From Pandoraea oxalativorans (GTDB lineage Bacteria; Pseudomonadota; Gammaproteobacteria; Burkholderiales; Burkholderiaceae), in assembly GCF_000972785.3 (NCBI RefSeq), contig NZ_CP011253.3, positions 310,001-374,000 on the forward strand: a stretch of 64,000 nt of DNA, read 5' to 3'. Made by a program: the position numbers and the translations under genes. This document shows, piece after piece, positions 27,253-35,621 of the stretch. The first letter of the stretch is position 1. The number at the start of each line of letters is the position of its first letter. The notes beneath the pieces were generated by a model. That model made no database searches, was not told where the DNA came from, and saw only the letters and a program-made list of their open reading frames with translations.

Positions 27253-28332
27253 TTAGAAGCGATGTTGCATTCCGAGCATCGTTCCAAATTGGTTCGCCCC
27301 GGTCACAACCGAGCCGCCAGCCGAAATCGGAACGCTGCCGTTTTCGCTATTGCCCACCCATCCCACCATTCCGTAGACGGACGTGCGTTTGGACAGCGAA
27401 TAAGTTGCACGGCTCACGAGCAAGGTGGCGTTTGATTTCGACTTCACCTGGTAGCGGAGCGCCTGGAAGTCCAATGCCCATTCGATGGTCGGCAAATAGG
27501 TCGCGCCGAGAAAGTAAATGTCCGACTGCAGTGAGGCGGCACCCGCATCGACGTTGCGGTGAATCCATCCGCCGCCGACTCGTCCCCACGACAGCTTGTA
27601 ATAGGCGTTCACAATGCCTCGGGAATCGGTGTATGCCGCGCTGGTGAGCGGGGCAGCCGCGCCTACGTTCCCGCGCATCTGGTCATACGATGCCGCGATG
27701 CCAAAGTCTTGATAGTCATATCCGATGAGCCCGGTGTACTGCTTGCACGCGCGGAAATTACCTGCGACCTGGCCAGGGCACCCCGTCGCCGACGGGCCAC
27801 CGGCGTTTGCAGTGTCACGCCCGAAGCTATAGGTAGCCCCCAGAGTCACGCCATGGAACTTGCCCATGTAGCTCACGGCGTTATCGCTACGTGTGTTCGC
27901 GAGATACGGGTCGAAGCTCGCCATCGACATATTCGATGGCCCGATAATGTCGGCATTGAGCGTCGCGAAGAAGCTCATATTGTTCTGGCGACCAATCAAC
28001 ACCGTGCCCCACTCGCCCGCAAGACCAACGTTGGCCTGACGGCCAAACAAACGACCGCCGTAATTGAGGCTACCGGTGCCCGGCTGAAATCCGTTTTCGA
28101 GTGTGAACACCGCCTTAAGCCCGCCTCCCAGGTCCTCAACGCCGCGCAAGCCGAATCGGGACGGTAGTTCGCCGGTCAGCGTCGGCACACCAACGAAACT
28201 TCCGCCAGCCGCCGCCTGGTTGTAATAGACAACGCCGGTGTCGATGATGCCGTACAGCGTCACGTTGCTTTGTGCATTTGCCGTCGTGGTAAGCAGCGCG
28301 AGGCCTGCTGCCATTGCGAGTCTGAATTTCAT
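27253..28332 (-). CDS. OmpC-type outer-membrane porin of the gentisate island
   Basis: A 359-aa Gram-negative trimeric porin. The start at 28332 gives a 20-residue signal peptide ending TANA, followed by QSNVTLYGIIDTG, the typical start of burkholderial porins; the protein ends GMQHRF with the terminal Phe needed for outer-membrane insertion. SRFGLRGVEDLGGGLKAVFTLENGF is another family block. Placed between an aromatic-acid MFS transporter and the hydratase genes, it probably admits aromatic acids across the outer membrane. It differs clearly from the two porins at 36-41 kb. Confidence 0.9.
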   Translation of the reverse strand: MKFRLAMAAGLALLTTTANAQSNVTLYGIIDTGVVYYNQAAAGGSFVGVPTLTGELPSRFGLRGVEDLGGGLKAVFTLENGFQPGTGSLNYGGRLFGRQANVGLAGEWGTVLIGRQNNMSFFATLNADIIGPSNMSMASFDPYLANTRSDNAVSYMGKFHGVTLGATYSFGRDTANAGGPSATGCPGQVAGNFRACKQYTGLIGYDYQDFGIAASYDQMRGNVGAAAPLTSAAYTDSRGIVNAYYKLSWGRVGGGWIHRNVDAGAASLQSDIYFLGATYLPTIEWALDFQALRYQVKSKSNATLLVSRATYSLSKRTSVYGMVGWVGNSENGSVPISAGGSVVTGANQFGTMLGMQHRF

Positions 28333-28471
28333 TGCTGTCCCCAGTTTTTTGATTTTTAGGTTCAATCGAGTAATACGTGGATGACGAAGCGCGGGATGGC
28401 GCTGCCCTTGTAGCGCATCCGAAGCCCGCACGTCAGGGAATATGCGCGACCAGTAGGTGCAGGAGCACCGT

Positions 28472-29836
28472 TTATTGCGAAGCCGATGACGGCACAGCGC
28501 GTGCTTTCGTCCCGGCTCGTACCTCTCCCGCCAGAAGCACCGCGAAGAGACCGCATGCCAGCAGCAGAGGTGCCGTCAGTGCCGCGGAGTACGCCAGGCG
28601 AGACCAGTCGGCGGCGATTAGCACACCCGCGAGTGCCGGACCAATCGTGCCGCCGAGTCGACCGAAGCCGAGTGCTAGCCCGGTCCCGGTTGCGCGATAT
28701 TCCGGCGCGAAGACTCGGGGAGCCAGAGCATATAGACACACGACGGCACCATTCGAGAAGAAGCCAACCAGCGCTGCCATGACAATCAAATTCAGTGTGG
28801 TCGGCGCGATTTGCGTGAACACGACCATGCATACAAAGCACGCGACGAAGTACACGATAGCCATGCGCTTCAGTCCGAACCGTGCCGTCGCGAGCCCCAG
28901 CGCAACACCTCCGACGACCCCGGTCAGGTTCATCACGACAGAACCGGAGATTCCGCTCGACACACTCAACCCCATGTCGACGAGCATCTTCGGCATCCAG
29001 TTGAGAAGGAAATAAAAGGTCATCATGACAAGCAGGAACGCCGCGCACGAGATGGCGGTGGTTCGGCCCTGCTCACCGCGGAACAAGCCCGCCAATGTTG
29101 GGCGCACGTCGCCGGCGACCGGCACGGGGAGCTCGCTTACGGGCGAGTGGCCAAGTTTTCCCAATACCCGGTTGACCTTTTCCAATGCCCCCGGCTTGCG
29201 GCGCGTCACAAGAAAATCCAGCGATTCCGGCAGAAACACCAATGCCACTGGGAACATCAACGTGGACAGCGCGCCTCCGGCAAGGAAAACGGAGTGCCAA
29301 CCGTAGTGCGATACGAGATATACGGCGAGCAGCCCTCCGATGGAGGCGCCGACCGAATACCCTACCGTCATCATGCTGATGTTCAGGTCGCGGCGACGCT
29401 TCGATGAATACTCCGCGACCAACGTGTTAATGCTCGGCAGCACTCCGCCAATTCCCAGGCCTGTAACGAAGCGCAAGACCGCAAGTTGCAGGACCGTGGC
29501 GGAGAACGCTGATGCAAACATGCCGACAGACAAAATCACAAGACACGTCAGCACGGTCGTGCGTCGGCCGAACTTGTCTGCCAGCGGAGCGATGGTAATA
29601 GAGCCCACCGCAATGCCCGCGATGCTCGCACTGAATAGTCCGCCCAAAGCAGCAGGATTCAGACCCCACTCCTTGGCTATCGACGGTGCCGTAAGCGCAA
29701 GCGCAAGCACGTCGAAGCCATCCAGCATGTTGATTGCTACACAAACCGCTACAACCGCGATTTGAAAGAACGACATATTACGGTCTTGAATGAGCGCGCC
29801 GAGCCCGGTCGCACTCTGAGGTGCACTGTGCTGCAT
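28472..29836 (-). CDS. MFS aromatic acid:H+ symporter (AAHS family)
   Basis: A 454-aa inner-membrane transporter with about 12 hydrophobic segments. The DGFDVLALALTAPSIAKEWGL block in TM1 (the aspartate-containing motif of the AAHS family), GSITIAPLADKFGRRTTV in the first cytoplasmic loop, and TGLALGFGRLGGTIGPALAG near TM11 identify the PcaK/BenK/MhbT-like group. In this cluster it should import 3-hydroxybenzoate or gentisate. It follows the hydroxylase gene by 65 bp on the same strand. Confidence 0.9.
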   Translation of the reverse strand: MQHSAPQSATGLGALIQDRNMSFFQIAVVAVCVAINMLDGFDVLALALTAPSIAKEWGLNPAALGGLFSASIAGIAVGSITIAPLADKFGRRTTVLTCLVILSVGMFASAFSATVLQLAVLRFVTGLGIGGVLPSINTLVAEYSSKRRRDLNISMMTVGYSVGASIGGLLAVYLVSHYGWHSVFLAGGALSTLMFPVALVFLPESLDFLVTRRKPGALEKVNRVLGKLGHSPVSELPVPVAGDVRPTLAGLFRGEQGRTTAISCAAFLLVMMTFYFLLNWMPKMLVDMGLSVSSGISGSVVMNLTGVVGGVALGLATARFGLKRMAIVYFVACFVCMVVFTQIAPTTLNLIVMAALVGFFSNGAVVCLYALAPRVFAPEYRATGTGLALGFGRLGGTIGPALAGVLIAADWSRLAYSAALTAPLLLACGLFAVLLAGEVRAGTKARAVPSSASQ

Positions 29837-29901
29837 GGTTGTCTCCAGTTTTATTTGATTTGTTTTGATGCAGCGAGGCTCATGCCTCGCTTATCTGGTG
29901 C

Positions 29902-31074
29902 TTATGCTGCGTAGAGCCAGTTGACTGCCGAAAACTCATCACCCGGTCGGTGTGCGAGAAGTTCATTTCGCACTTCTGCGCCAACGGGCTCCATGTGGAT
30001 GATTTCGCCAAAGATGCGAGCGGTGTGCTGCACTCGTGCCGTACGCGGACGACGCACGCTGGTGTACTTTTCCAGTGCGCGTGCGAGGTCGTGTTCATGC
30101 TCGGCCACAGCATCTGCCAAGGCGAGCGTGTCCTCGAGTGCTTGGGCAGCCCCTTGTGCCAGGTACTGAAGCATCGGATGCGCGGCGTCGCCAAGAAGGA
30201 CGATACGACCGCGCGTCCACTCTCTGATGGGTTCGCGGTCGAACAATGGCCAGCGACGATTCGTCGCAATCATCGTCAGGGCGTCCTTCACATCCGGACA
30301 CGCATCCGCGAAGCGGCGTACCAGCTCTTCCTGTGTGCCCCAGTCGTCGCTGCCGGGCACATAGTTGTAAGTTCGGAAAACTGCCACCTGGTTGTAGAGC
30401 TCTCCTCGACGAACCGGATATTGGACCAGATGCATATTGGGACCAGTCCACATCATCACGTTGTCGACACCGGCATGGGTCGACATACGGTCCATTGGAA
30501 TCGTCCCGCGGTATGCGACATATTGCGAACACACCGGCTCACTTGCGCCAACCAAAGCGCTGCGGACCACCGAGTGCAAACCGTCGGCCCCGACAAGCAG
30601 TTCGCACCGATACGCCGACCCATCGGCGCAACGGGCCTCGGCTGCATCCCCCAAATCCATCACGTCAATGACGTGCTTGTTGGTTTCAAGAGAAATATTC
30701 ACGTTGGCCTGACACGCCTGCAGAAGCGCTTCGAGAAGGTCGCTACGGTGCATGACGATGTAAGGATGCTTATAGAGGCCCCGGAACTTCTCGCCGAGGT
30801 CCAGCGATGTCACGTGTTCACCCGACGGCGCGTCCATCCACACCAACTGTTGAGGGAATACAGCGGTTTTCCAGACACTGTCCAGAACGCCCAGGCGGGC
30901 CAGCGCTCGCGAAGCGTTAGGGGCAAGCTGAAGGCCTGCACCTACCTCTTTGAATTCCGGCGCACGCTCGATCACGTGCACCTTGCGGCCTCGCTGTGCC
31001 AGGGCAAGTGCCGCCGCCAATCCGCCAATCCCGCCACCGACCACGAGTGTGGCTACCGATTTGATATTGCTCAT
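29902..31074 (-). CDS. FAD-dependent 3-hydroxybenzoate 6-monooxygenase
   Basis: A 390-aa single-component aromatic hydroxylase. The dinucleotide-binding GGGIGG is at residues 13-18; the second FAD/NADH block GADGLHSVVR is near residue 164, and the GD motif GDAAHPMLQYLAQGAAQALED is near residue 295. The full-length pattern (PNASRALARLGVLD, PYIVMHRSDLLEAL) matches 3-hydroxybenzoate 6-hydroxylases (NagX/MhbM type), which convert 3-hydroxybenzoate to gentisate with NADH and O2. Salicylate 1-hydroxylase is a relative, but the gentisate dioxygenase two genes upstream favours the 6-hydroxylase. Confidence 0.88.
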   Translation of the reverse strand: MSNIKSVATLVVGGGIGGLAAALALAQRGRKVHVIERAPEFKEVGAGLQLAPNASRALARLGVLDSVWKTAVFPQQLVWMDAPSGEHVTSLDLGEKFRGLYKHPYIVMHRSDLLEALLQACQANVNISLETNKHVIDVMDLGDAAEARCADGSAYRCELLVGADGLHSVVRSALVGASEPVCSQYVAYRGTIPMDRMSTHAGVDNVMMWTGPNMHLVQYPVRRGELYNQVAVFRTYNYVPGSDDWGTQEELVRRFADACPDVKDALTMIATNRRWPLFDREPIREWTRGRIVLLGDAAHPMLQYLAQGAAQALEDTLALADAVAEHEHDLARALEKYTSVRRPRTARVQHTARIFGEIIHMEPVGAEVRNELLAHRPGDEFSAVNWLYAA

Positions 31075-31113
31075 TCCGTTCCCCCTTCTGCTGCGCTCAT
31101 TCTTAGTCCGGCC

Positions 31114-31971
31114 TCACGCGGCACGGACCTTCACTTGCATCTGACCGACCTTCTCGATTGACGCCGTGATGACATCCCCCGGAATCACAGGACCCACACC
31201 GTCGGGAGTACCCGTAAAAATGACGTCCCCGGGCAACAAGGTGTAGTAGCTCGACGCCCAGGAAATGAGCTTCGGAATGTTCACGACGAGGTCACGTGTA
31301 TTGGCTTTCTGGCGCAATTCGCCGTTCACATGAAGCTCGATTTCGAGCGCGCTCGGGTCACCCACTTCGTCAGCCGTCGTGAGCCACGGGCCCAGTACGG
31401 AATAGGTGTCAATGGATTTGCGCAGCGAGCGCTCTTCCGGCCCACGAATGGTCATATCCAACCCGATTGCATAGCCCGCTACGTAGTGCATGGCGTCCGT
31501 TTCGCTCACACGGTCGGCGGTCTTGCCGATGACGACGGCAAGTTCGAGTTCATGGTCATTACGACGCTCAAGATGGCGCAACGCCACACCGTCGCCCGGC
31601 CCCACCAGCGAACTGCTGGCCTTAAGAAACAGTCCGACCTCTTCGATTTTCTTGAGGTGATGCGCGTGAAACGTCGTGGGGTCGCTCTGCGCCTCGGCCA
31701 TGTGTTTGAGGTAGTTCACAGGTGCGGCGGGAAGCTTGCTTGCGATACTGACGGGGCTGTTAAGCACAACGTCACTGAGCGCGAAACGTTTTGCATTCGG
31801 GGCCAGCTCGATGGCCAACTTCCTAATCTGGTCGAGATGTTCAATGACTGGGTCGCAATAGGACACCGGCCAGCGCTGTGCAGGAAGGCATTCGATGGCA
31901 GCGGTGATGTCGAGCACTTCGTCATCCTGGACGAGACCGAGCCTGTCGTTATTGAAACGGCAAATACGCAT
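31114..31971 (-). CDS. fumarylacetoacetate-hydrolase-family protein (maleylpyruvate or fumarylpyruvate hydrolase)
   Basis: A 285-aa FAH-superfamily hydrolase. The metal-binding region has Glu and Asp in NDHELELAVVIGK near residue 140 and YAIGLDMTIRG near 167; KSIDTYSVLGPWL and LPGDVIFTGTPDGVGPV are family blocks. It would cleave the ring-opened product of gentisate. If it acts directly on maleylpyruvate (like HbzF) the products are pyruvate and maleate; if it needs fumarylpyruvate, an isomerase must be encoded elsewhere. No maleylpyruvate isomerase gene is visible in the cluster, and a hydratase pair follows, which favours the direct route. It starts 30 bp after the dioxygenase gene. Confidence 0.85.
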   Translation of the reverse strand: MRICRFNNDRLGLVQDDEVLDITAAIECLPAQRWPVSYCDPVIEHLDQIRKLAIELAPNAKRFALSDVVLNSPVSIASKLPAAPVNYLKHMAEAQSDPTTFHAHHLKKIEEVGLFLKASSSLVGPGDGVALRHLERRNDHELELAVVIGKTADRVSETDAMHYVAGYAIGLDMTIRGPEERSLRKSIDTYSVLGPWLTTADEVGDPSALEIELHVNGELRQKANTRDLVVNIPKLISWASSYYTLLPGDVIFTGTPDGVGPVIPGDVITASIEKVGQMQVKVRAA

Positions 31972-32001
31972 TTTTTACTCCGAACTTGGGTTGGCGCGAG
32001 C

Positions 32002-33045
32002 TCAAGCAGACTTCCGTTCCTGGAAGAAGCCGAGCTTTTTATGAAGAGGGGCGTCGTCAATACGTAGCAAGAACGCGGGGCCCTTCGCGGTATCTGCGCG
32101 ATGAGACAGTTGAGCGAACGTGGATGCGGTGAACGTGTCGCCGGCAGACCAAGCGAACGTCTTTCCGTCCACACTGGACTCGCCGCTGCCCTCTACAACA
32201 TGGAATACCGCGCCGGGAGACCGACGTGCAGGCGTCAGGTCCTGGCCTGCCGGAAGCATGATTGCGGTGAAACCCAAAATGGGCAGGCAGCTCTCGCCCG
32301 TCTCCGGATTGACGTACGACAGTTCAACGGACTCACCTTGCGCCACGTTATCGGCAAGCTCGATGAGCGCTGCACGTGTTGTCTTCCACGGGAACCGCAG
32401 CATTGGATACGGATTGGTGCGCTGAAGCGAGTGCGCCACGGCAAGGCCATTCGAACGAAAACGGCTTTGCATCGTGGCCTGACCGTCTTCCTGGTTGCAG
32501 CTTGCACGCCCCGGCTCCGCGTACGAAGACTCGACTGCTGTAAATACCGGCAAATCAAGCACGTCGAGCCACGTGAACGGGCCGACACCATCGTGGCCGT
32601 GGTCATGCCACTGGCCCGAAGGCGTGAGAATCACGTCCCCCGGCTCCATGTCGCAACGTTGACCGTTGACTACTGTAAAGCCGCCCTTTCCTTCAATTAC
32701 GACGCGTGCCGCGCTCGGAGAGTGGCGGTGGGTTGGCGCGGTCTCGCCCGGAAGAATGAGCTGAATGCCCGCGTAAATCCCGCCGGTAGCCTGCATCGCG
32801 GCCTGACCCCGGCCGGGGTCACTCAGGACCAGCACGCGACGTTCGGCTTTCTCGACCGGAACCTGCTCACCGGCCTGTAGCAAAAGGGGGCGGACGTCCT
32901 GGTAACGCCAGAGGTTTGCCGACGTAAGTCCCGCCGGGAGGCCATGTGGCAAGGCGTTCGAAAGATGCTCCCAGAGTGGCGTCAGCTTGGCGTCGGCCAG
33001 CGCACCGCGGTATTCCCTTGAGAGCTCAGTCGTCTCGTGTTCCAT
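32002..33045 (-). CDS. gentisate 1,2-dioxygenase
   Basis: A 347-aa double-cupin ring-cleavage enzyme. His106 and His108 in THRHSP and His147/His149 in GQWHDHGHDG provide the iron ligands of the first cupin; the second cupin begins near VEGSGESSVDGKTFAWSAGD. Other marks are WEHLSNALPHG and MLRFPWKTTRAAL, typical of bacterial gentisate dioxygenases. It opens gentisate to maleylpyruvate with O2 and Fe(II). The ATG at 33045 is preferred (AAGGA upstream); an extension to 33099 would cover part of the operator. It is the first gene of the catabolic operon and diverges from the marR gene. Confidence 0.92.
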   Translation of the reverse strand: MEHETTELSREYRGALADAKLTPLWEHLSNALPHGLPAGLTSANLWRYQDVRPLLLQAGEQVPVEKAERRVLVLSDPGRGQAAMQATGGIYAGIQLILPGETAPTHRHSPSAARVVIEGKGGFTVVNGQRCDMEPGDVILTPSGQWHDHGHDGVGPFTWLDVLDLPVFTAVESSYAEPGRASCNQEDGQATMQSRFRSNGLAVAHSLQRTNPYPMLRFPWKTTRAALIELADNVAQGESVELSYVNPETGESCLPILGFTAIMLPAGQDLTPARRSPGAVFHVVEGSGESSVDGKTFAWSAGDTFTASTFAQLSHRADTAKGPAFLLRIDDAPLHKKLGFFQERKSA

Positions 33046-33090
33046 CTCAAATCCTTCGTCGTTCGAGTCTGCCAAATTAATCACCGATAT

Positions 33091-33112
33091 GATAATCACA
33101 ATAGTGATTATC
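33091..33112. promoter_or_regulatory. palindromic operator between the gentisate operon and marR
   Basis: Perfect 9-bp arms GATAATCAC and GTGATTATC are separated by AATA, 45 bp upstream of the dioxygenase start and 61 bp upstream of marR. A further AATCAC half-site is at about 33079-33084. Size and symmetry suit a MarR-family dimer, so this is the likely site of autoregulation and of control of the pathway operon. Confidence 0.75.
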
Positions 33113-33173
33113 AGTAGTGGGGTTAACCTGAGGTACCATGCGCTACGAACGTCAGCGCCTATAAGAATGAGAC

Positions 33174-33653
33174 ATGGAAGACATCAGCCTCGAACAGATT
33201 CTGTACAACAAGCCCGGATTCCTCATCCGCCGCCTCCAGCAAATCGGCATCACGGTGTTTTTGGAAGAGACCGCAGAATTCGACACGACGCCAGTTCAGT
33301 ACGGCGCCCTGGCTGCCATCCGTGCCTATCCCAACATCGACCAGCTTAGGCTTGCGCAGGCAATCGGATTCGACCGCAACACCATCTCCGGTGTGGTCGA
33401 ACGCCTCGAAGCGAAGGGACTGGTATGTCGGTCGACGGGAACCGACCGACGAACGAAGCTCTTGTCGCTCACACCCGAAGGCGCAGCCCTGCTGGAGCAA
33501 ATGTATCCGGGTACGGAACGCGCTCAGGCTCGCATTCTTAAGGGACTGACCGAAGCCGAAAAGGCGACGTTCATCAAGATGCTTCAACGCGTGGTAGAAG
33601 CGAACAATGAGATTAGCCGCGTTCCGGTATCGTCACCGAAACGCGATATTTGA
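33174..33653 (+). CDS. MarR-family transcriptional regulator of the gentisate cluster
   Basis: A 159-aa winged helix-turn-helix protein. The recognition region LAQAIGFDRNTISGVVERLEAKGLV lies near residues 60-85 and the wing RSTGTDRRTKLLSLTPEG follows at once, as in MarR. It is divergent from the gentisate dioxygenase and has a 22-bp palindrome in the shared promoter. Regulators of this type at such loci are usually repressors released by the aromatic substrate or gentisate; the ligand is not known here. Confidence 0.9.
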   Translation: MEDISLEQILYNKPGFLIRRLQQIGITVFLEETAEFDTTPVQYGALAAIRAYPNIDQLRLAQAIGFDRNTISGVVERLEAKGLVCRSTGTDRRTKLLSLTPEGAALLEQMYPGTERAQARILKGLTEAEKATFIKMLQRVVEANNEISRVPVSSPKRDI

Positions 33654-33726
33654 GCGCAGCCTTCCGTACTGGTATCAACGCAACCAGTCCCGCAGAGCCG
33701 TCGATTCAGGCGTGCATACACCTAGG

Positions 33727-33753
33727 GCGTCAGGTCCTTTCGCTACCTGACGC
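33727..33753. terminator. hairpin downstream of marR
   Basis: Perfect 9-bp arms GCGTCAGGT and ACCTGACGC around a 9-base loop, 73 bp after the marR stop. No T-run follows, so the terminator function is uncertain. The rest of 33654-33810 shows no gene. Confidence 0.45.
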
Positions 33754-33802
33754 TCGAGCAGTTTGCTCGGGCGCATGAAGAACAGCAGTTTTTACCCTCG
33801 GC

Positions 33803-33810
33803 TTTTAAAA
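33803..33810. repeat. TTTTAAAA left flank of ISL3 copy 2
   Basis: An 8-bp sequence before the second IS copy. It matches the right flank at 35118-35125, so this copy alone also has a perfect 8-bp duplication, within the palindrome GCTTTTAAAAGC if the IS is removed. Confidence 0.75.
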
Positions 33811-35117
33811 GGTTCATTGAGCATTACCGGGGAAGGCGGCGCGGATTTTGAGGAAGAAGTATTCCTGGTCTCGGTAGCCGTAGGCGCGCCGCTTAATGAC
33901 CTTGATAGTGTTGTTAATGCCCTCAACGATGCTGGTGTTTAGACGATGTCGGCATCTGGCCAGGATGCCATGCAGATAGCCTTTCAGACGCTGAGCGAAG
34001 GTGTTCAAGGGGGCTATTCCGCTTTGCTCGGCCTGCTCGCACCAGTGGTGCCAGGCTTGTTTTGCCCAGGCAGGTCTTCGGTAGAACCAGAGCCGCTTGA
34101 GTTCGTCCCTCAGGACATAGACCGTCAGCAGCGGCTGGTTGGCTTGCAGCAATTCGTCGAGCCGGACGGCCTGCTGCCGGTCTAGCTTGTCGCGGTTGCG
34201 CAATAACAGCCAGCGGCTCGATTTGATGACCCGGCGCGCGGGACGGTCCTGGCGCAGTTGGTTGGCCTGATCCACGCGCACCCGATCAATGACCTCTCGT
34301 CCGTACTTGGCCACGACATGGAACAAGTCATAGACGATCTCCGCCCGTGGGCAGTGGGCCTGGATTTCTAACTCGTAGGCCGTAGTCATGTCGATGGCTA
34401 CGGCCTTGATGCGTTGGGCGACCCCACGCGGCAATTGCTCGAAGAACGCCCGAGCCGTCTCGCGTGAGCGTCCTGGGCCGATCCACAGCACCTGCCTGCT
34501 GATCGGATCGACGACTACCGTCGCGTACCGATGCCCTTTATGCAGGGCGAACTCGTCCATCGCTAAATACTCGATCCTGGACCAATCCGGTTCGCGCACT
34601 GACGCTCGGAGCCGGGCCTTGTCCAGCGTCTTGACGGTATGCCAACCCAGCTCGAAGAACCTCGCCACCGCCTGCACGTTGCTCGATTGCAGCAATTGGC
34701 TGCAGGCCGCCGCAAGCCGATCCGTCACCCGCTGGTAGCGACCCAGCCAAGTAAGCCGCTCCAGGCGCGGGCCACCGCATTGCTCACACAACAAGCGCCG
34801 GCGTGGAACATGAAGAACAACCCGGTACTCAAATAACGGCAGATCTCGCACCCGGCGCACCGTGGTCTCATGGACCTGGCGACATCGTGCGCCGCACTGC
34901 TCGCACAGCATCACCTTGGCGGTTGGCTTCAAATAGATCGACAGCGTGCGCCCTGTGCCCTCGGGCCACTCCACGCGTTCGACGGCATAGCCCTGCCAGC
35001 CTCCCAGCGACTCCAGCAGCTTGCGATCCAGCATCTCCACGCACTCCTGATGGCAAATTCCTGCCATCAAGAGTACGAAAACTTGTCAAATCCCTCCACG
35101 CTATTGCGCGATGAACC
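33811..35117 (-). mobile_element. ISL3-family insertion sequence, copy 2
   Basis: A 1307-bp element with the same ends, length, orientation and encoded protein as copy 1. It is flanked on both sides by TTTTAAAA, the 8-bp duplication size expected of ISL3 elements. Confidence 0.92.
33814..35070 (-). CDS. ISL3-family transposase (copy 2)
   Basis: A 418-aa DDE transposase, identical in sequence to the one in copy 1, with the same zinc-binding cysteine pairs and DDE motifs. The stop codon is within the terminal repeat. The identity of two copies 12 kb apart points to recent duplication, gene conversion or recombination between them. Confidence 0.93.
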   Translation of the reverse strand: MMAGICHQECVEMLDRKLLESLGGWQGYAVERVEWPEGTGRTLSIYLKPTAKVMLCEQCGARCRQVHETTVRRVRDLPLFEYRVVLHVPRRRLLCEQCGGPRLERLTWLGRYQRVTDRLAAACSQLLQSSNVQAVARFFELGWHTVKTLDKARLRASVREPDWSRIEYLAMDEFALHKGHRYATVVVDPISRQVLWIGPGRSRETARAFFEQLPRGVAQRIKAVAIDMTTAYELEIQAHCPRAEIVYDLFHVVAKYGREVIDRVRVDQANQLRQDRPARRVIKSSRWLLLRNRDKLDRQQAVRLDELLQANQPLLTVYVLRDELKRLWFYRRPAWAKQAWHHWCEQAEQSGIAPLNTFAQRLKGYLHGILARCRHRLNTSIVEGINNTIKVIKRRAYGYRDQEYFFLKIRAAFPGNAQ

Positions 35118-35125
35118 TTTTAAAA
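35118..35125. repeat. right outer TTTTAAAA flank of the island
   Basis: An 8-bp sequence directly after the second IS copy, identical to the flanks at 20408-20415 and 33803-33810. Confidence 0.65.
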
Positions 35126-35182
35126 GCGTGTCGGACTAAAACCGGGGGCAGGTCACATTCACCGACGCCTTCGGCCAGCTCG

Positions 35183-35218
35183 AAACGAGGCACCTAATGC
35201 GGGTGCCTCGTTTGTTTT
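35183..35218. terminator. Rho-independent terminator right of the island
   Basis: Arms AAACGAGGCAC and GTGCCTCGTTT enclose a 9-base loop and are followed by GTTTT on the plus strand. It ends plus-strand transcription entering from the island and may also serve the convergent VOC gene at 35265. Confidence 0.8.
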
Positions 35219-35264
35219 GTGGGTTCAGCGATGTCGACGTGCGTCGTTCCCGGACATCGGTAAC

Positions 35265-35621
35265 CTAAGTCGCTGCCGACCAGACTGCGAGTTCGTAACC
35301 GTCGGGATCGAGGAAGTGAAAGCGGCGACCGCCGGGAAACGAGAACACGGGGCGGCTGATCGTTGCCCCTTCGGCTTCGATACGGCGCCGTGTTTCGGCG
35401 AGGTCGTCCGCGTAGAGGATCACCAGCGGGCCACCGGGGCGAATGGCGTCTCCCGTCGTGAGGCCACCCGTGAGGCGACCGTCGCTGAATTGGGTGTAGG
35501 TCGGACCGTAGTCGGTGAAGGTCCAGCCGAACACGCTGCCGTAGAACGCCTTGCTGCGCGCGATATCGGAGACGTTGAATTCGATGTTGTCGATCTGGCG
35601 ATCGCGGCCCGAGTGACTCAT
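35265..35621 (-). CDS. VOC-family (glyoxalase/bleomycin-resistance-like) protein
   Basis: A 118-aa single vicinal-oxygen-chelate domain: IDNIEFNVSDIARSKAFYGSVFGW at residues 10-33 and a C-terminal RRFHFLDPDGYELAVWS typical of the fold. The substrate is unknown; relatives include lyases, dioxygenases and antibiotic-binding proteins. Its ATG overlaps the stop of the DUF3224 gene by four bases, so the two are translationally coupled and share the promoter with the LexA-type box. Confidence 0.85.
   Translation of the reverse strand: MSHSGRDRQIDNIEFNVSDIARSKAFYGSVFGWTFTDYGPTYTQFSDGRLTGGLTTGDAIRPGGPLVILYADDLAETRRRIEAEGATISRPVFSFPGGRRFHFLDPDGYELAVWSAAT

Larger units (their letters stand above)
20416..35117. 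mobile_element. composite-transposon-like island bounded by two ISL3 copies
   Basis: Two same-orientation 1307-bp IS copies (20416-21722 and 33811-35117) enclose about 12.1 kb with an IS66 element and a complete aromatic catabolic cluster. The outermost 8-bp flanks are TTTTAAAA at both ends (20408-20415 and 35118-35125), as expected if the unit moved together, or if a circle carrying one IS recombined into a resident IS copy. The cargo reads as lower in GC than the surroundings by eye. Because TTTTAAAA is a palindromic, AT-rich site that also flanks the second copy alone, the match is suggestive but not proof. Confidence 0.6.

Noticed and set aside
35126..35182. Gene remnant right of ISL3 copy 2
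   Set aside because: The 57 bp include a motif (GGGGGCAGGTCACATT) reminiscent of other mobile-element ends, but it is too short to support a call.
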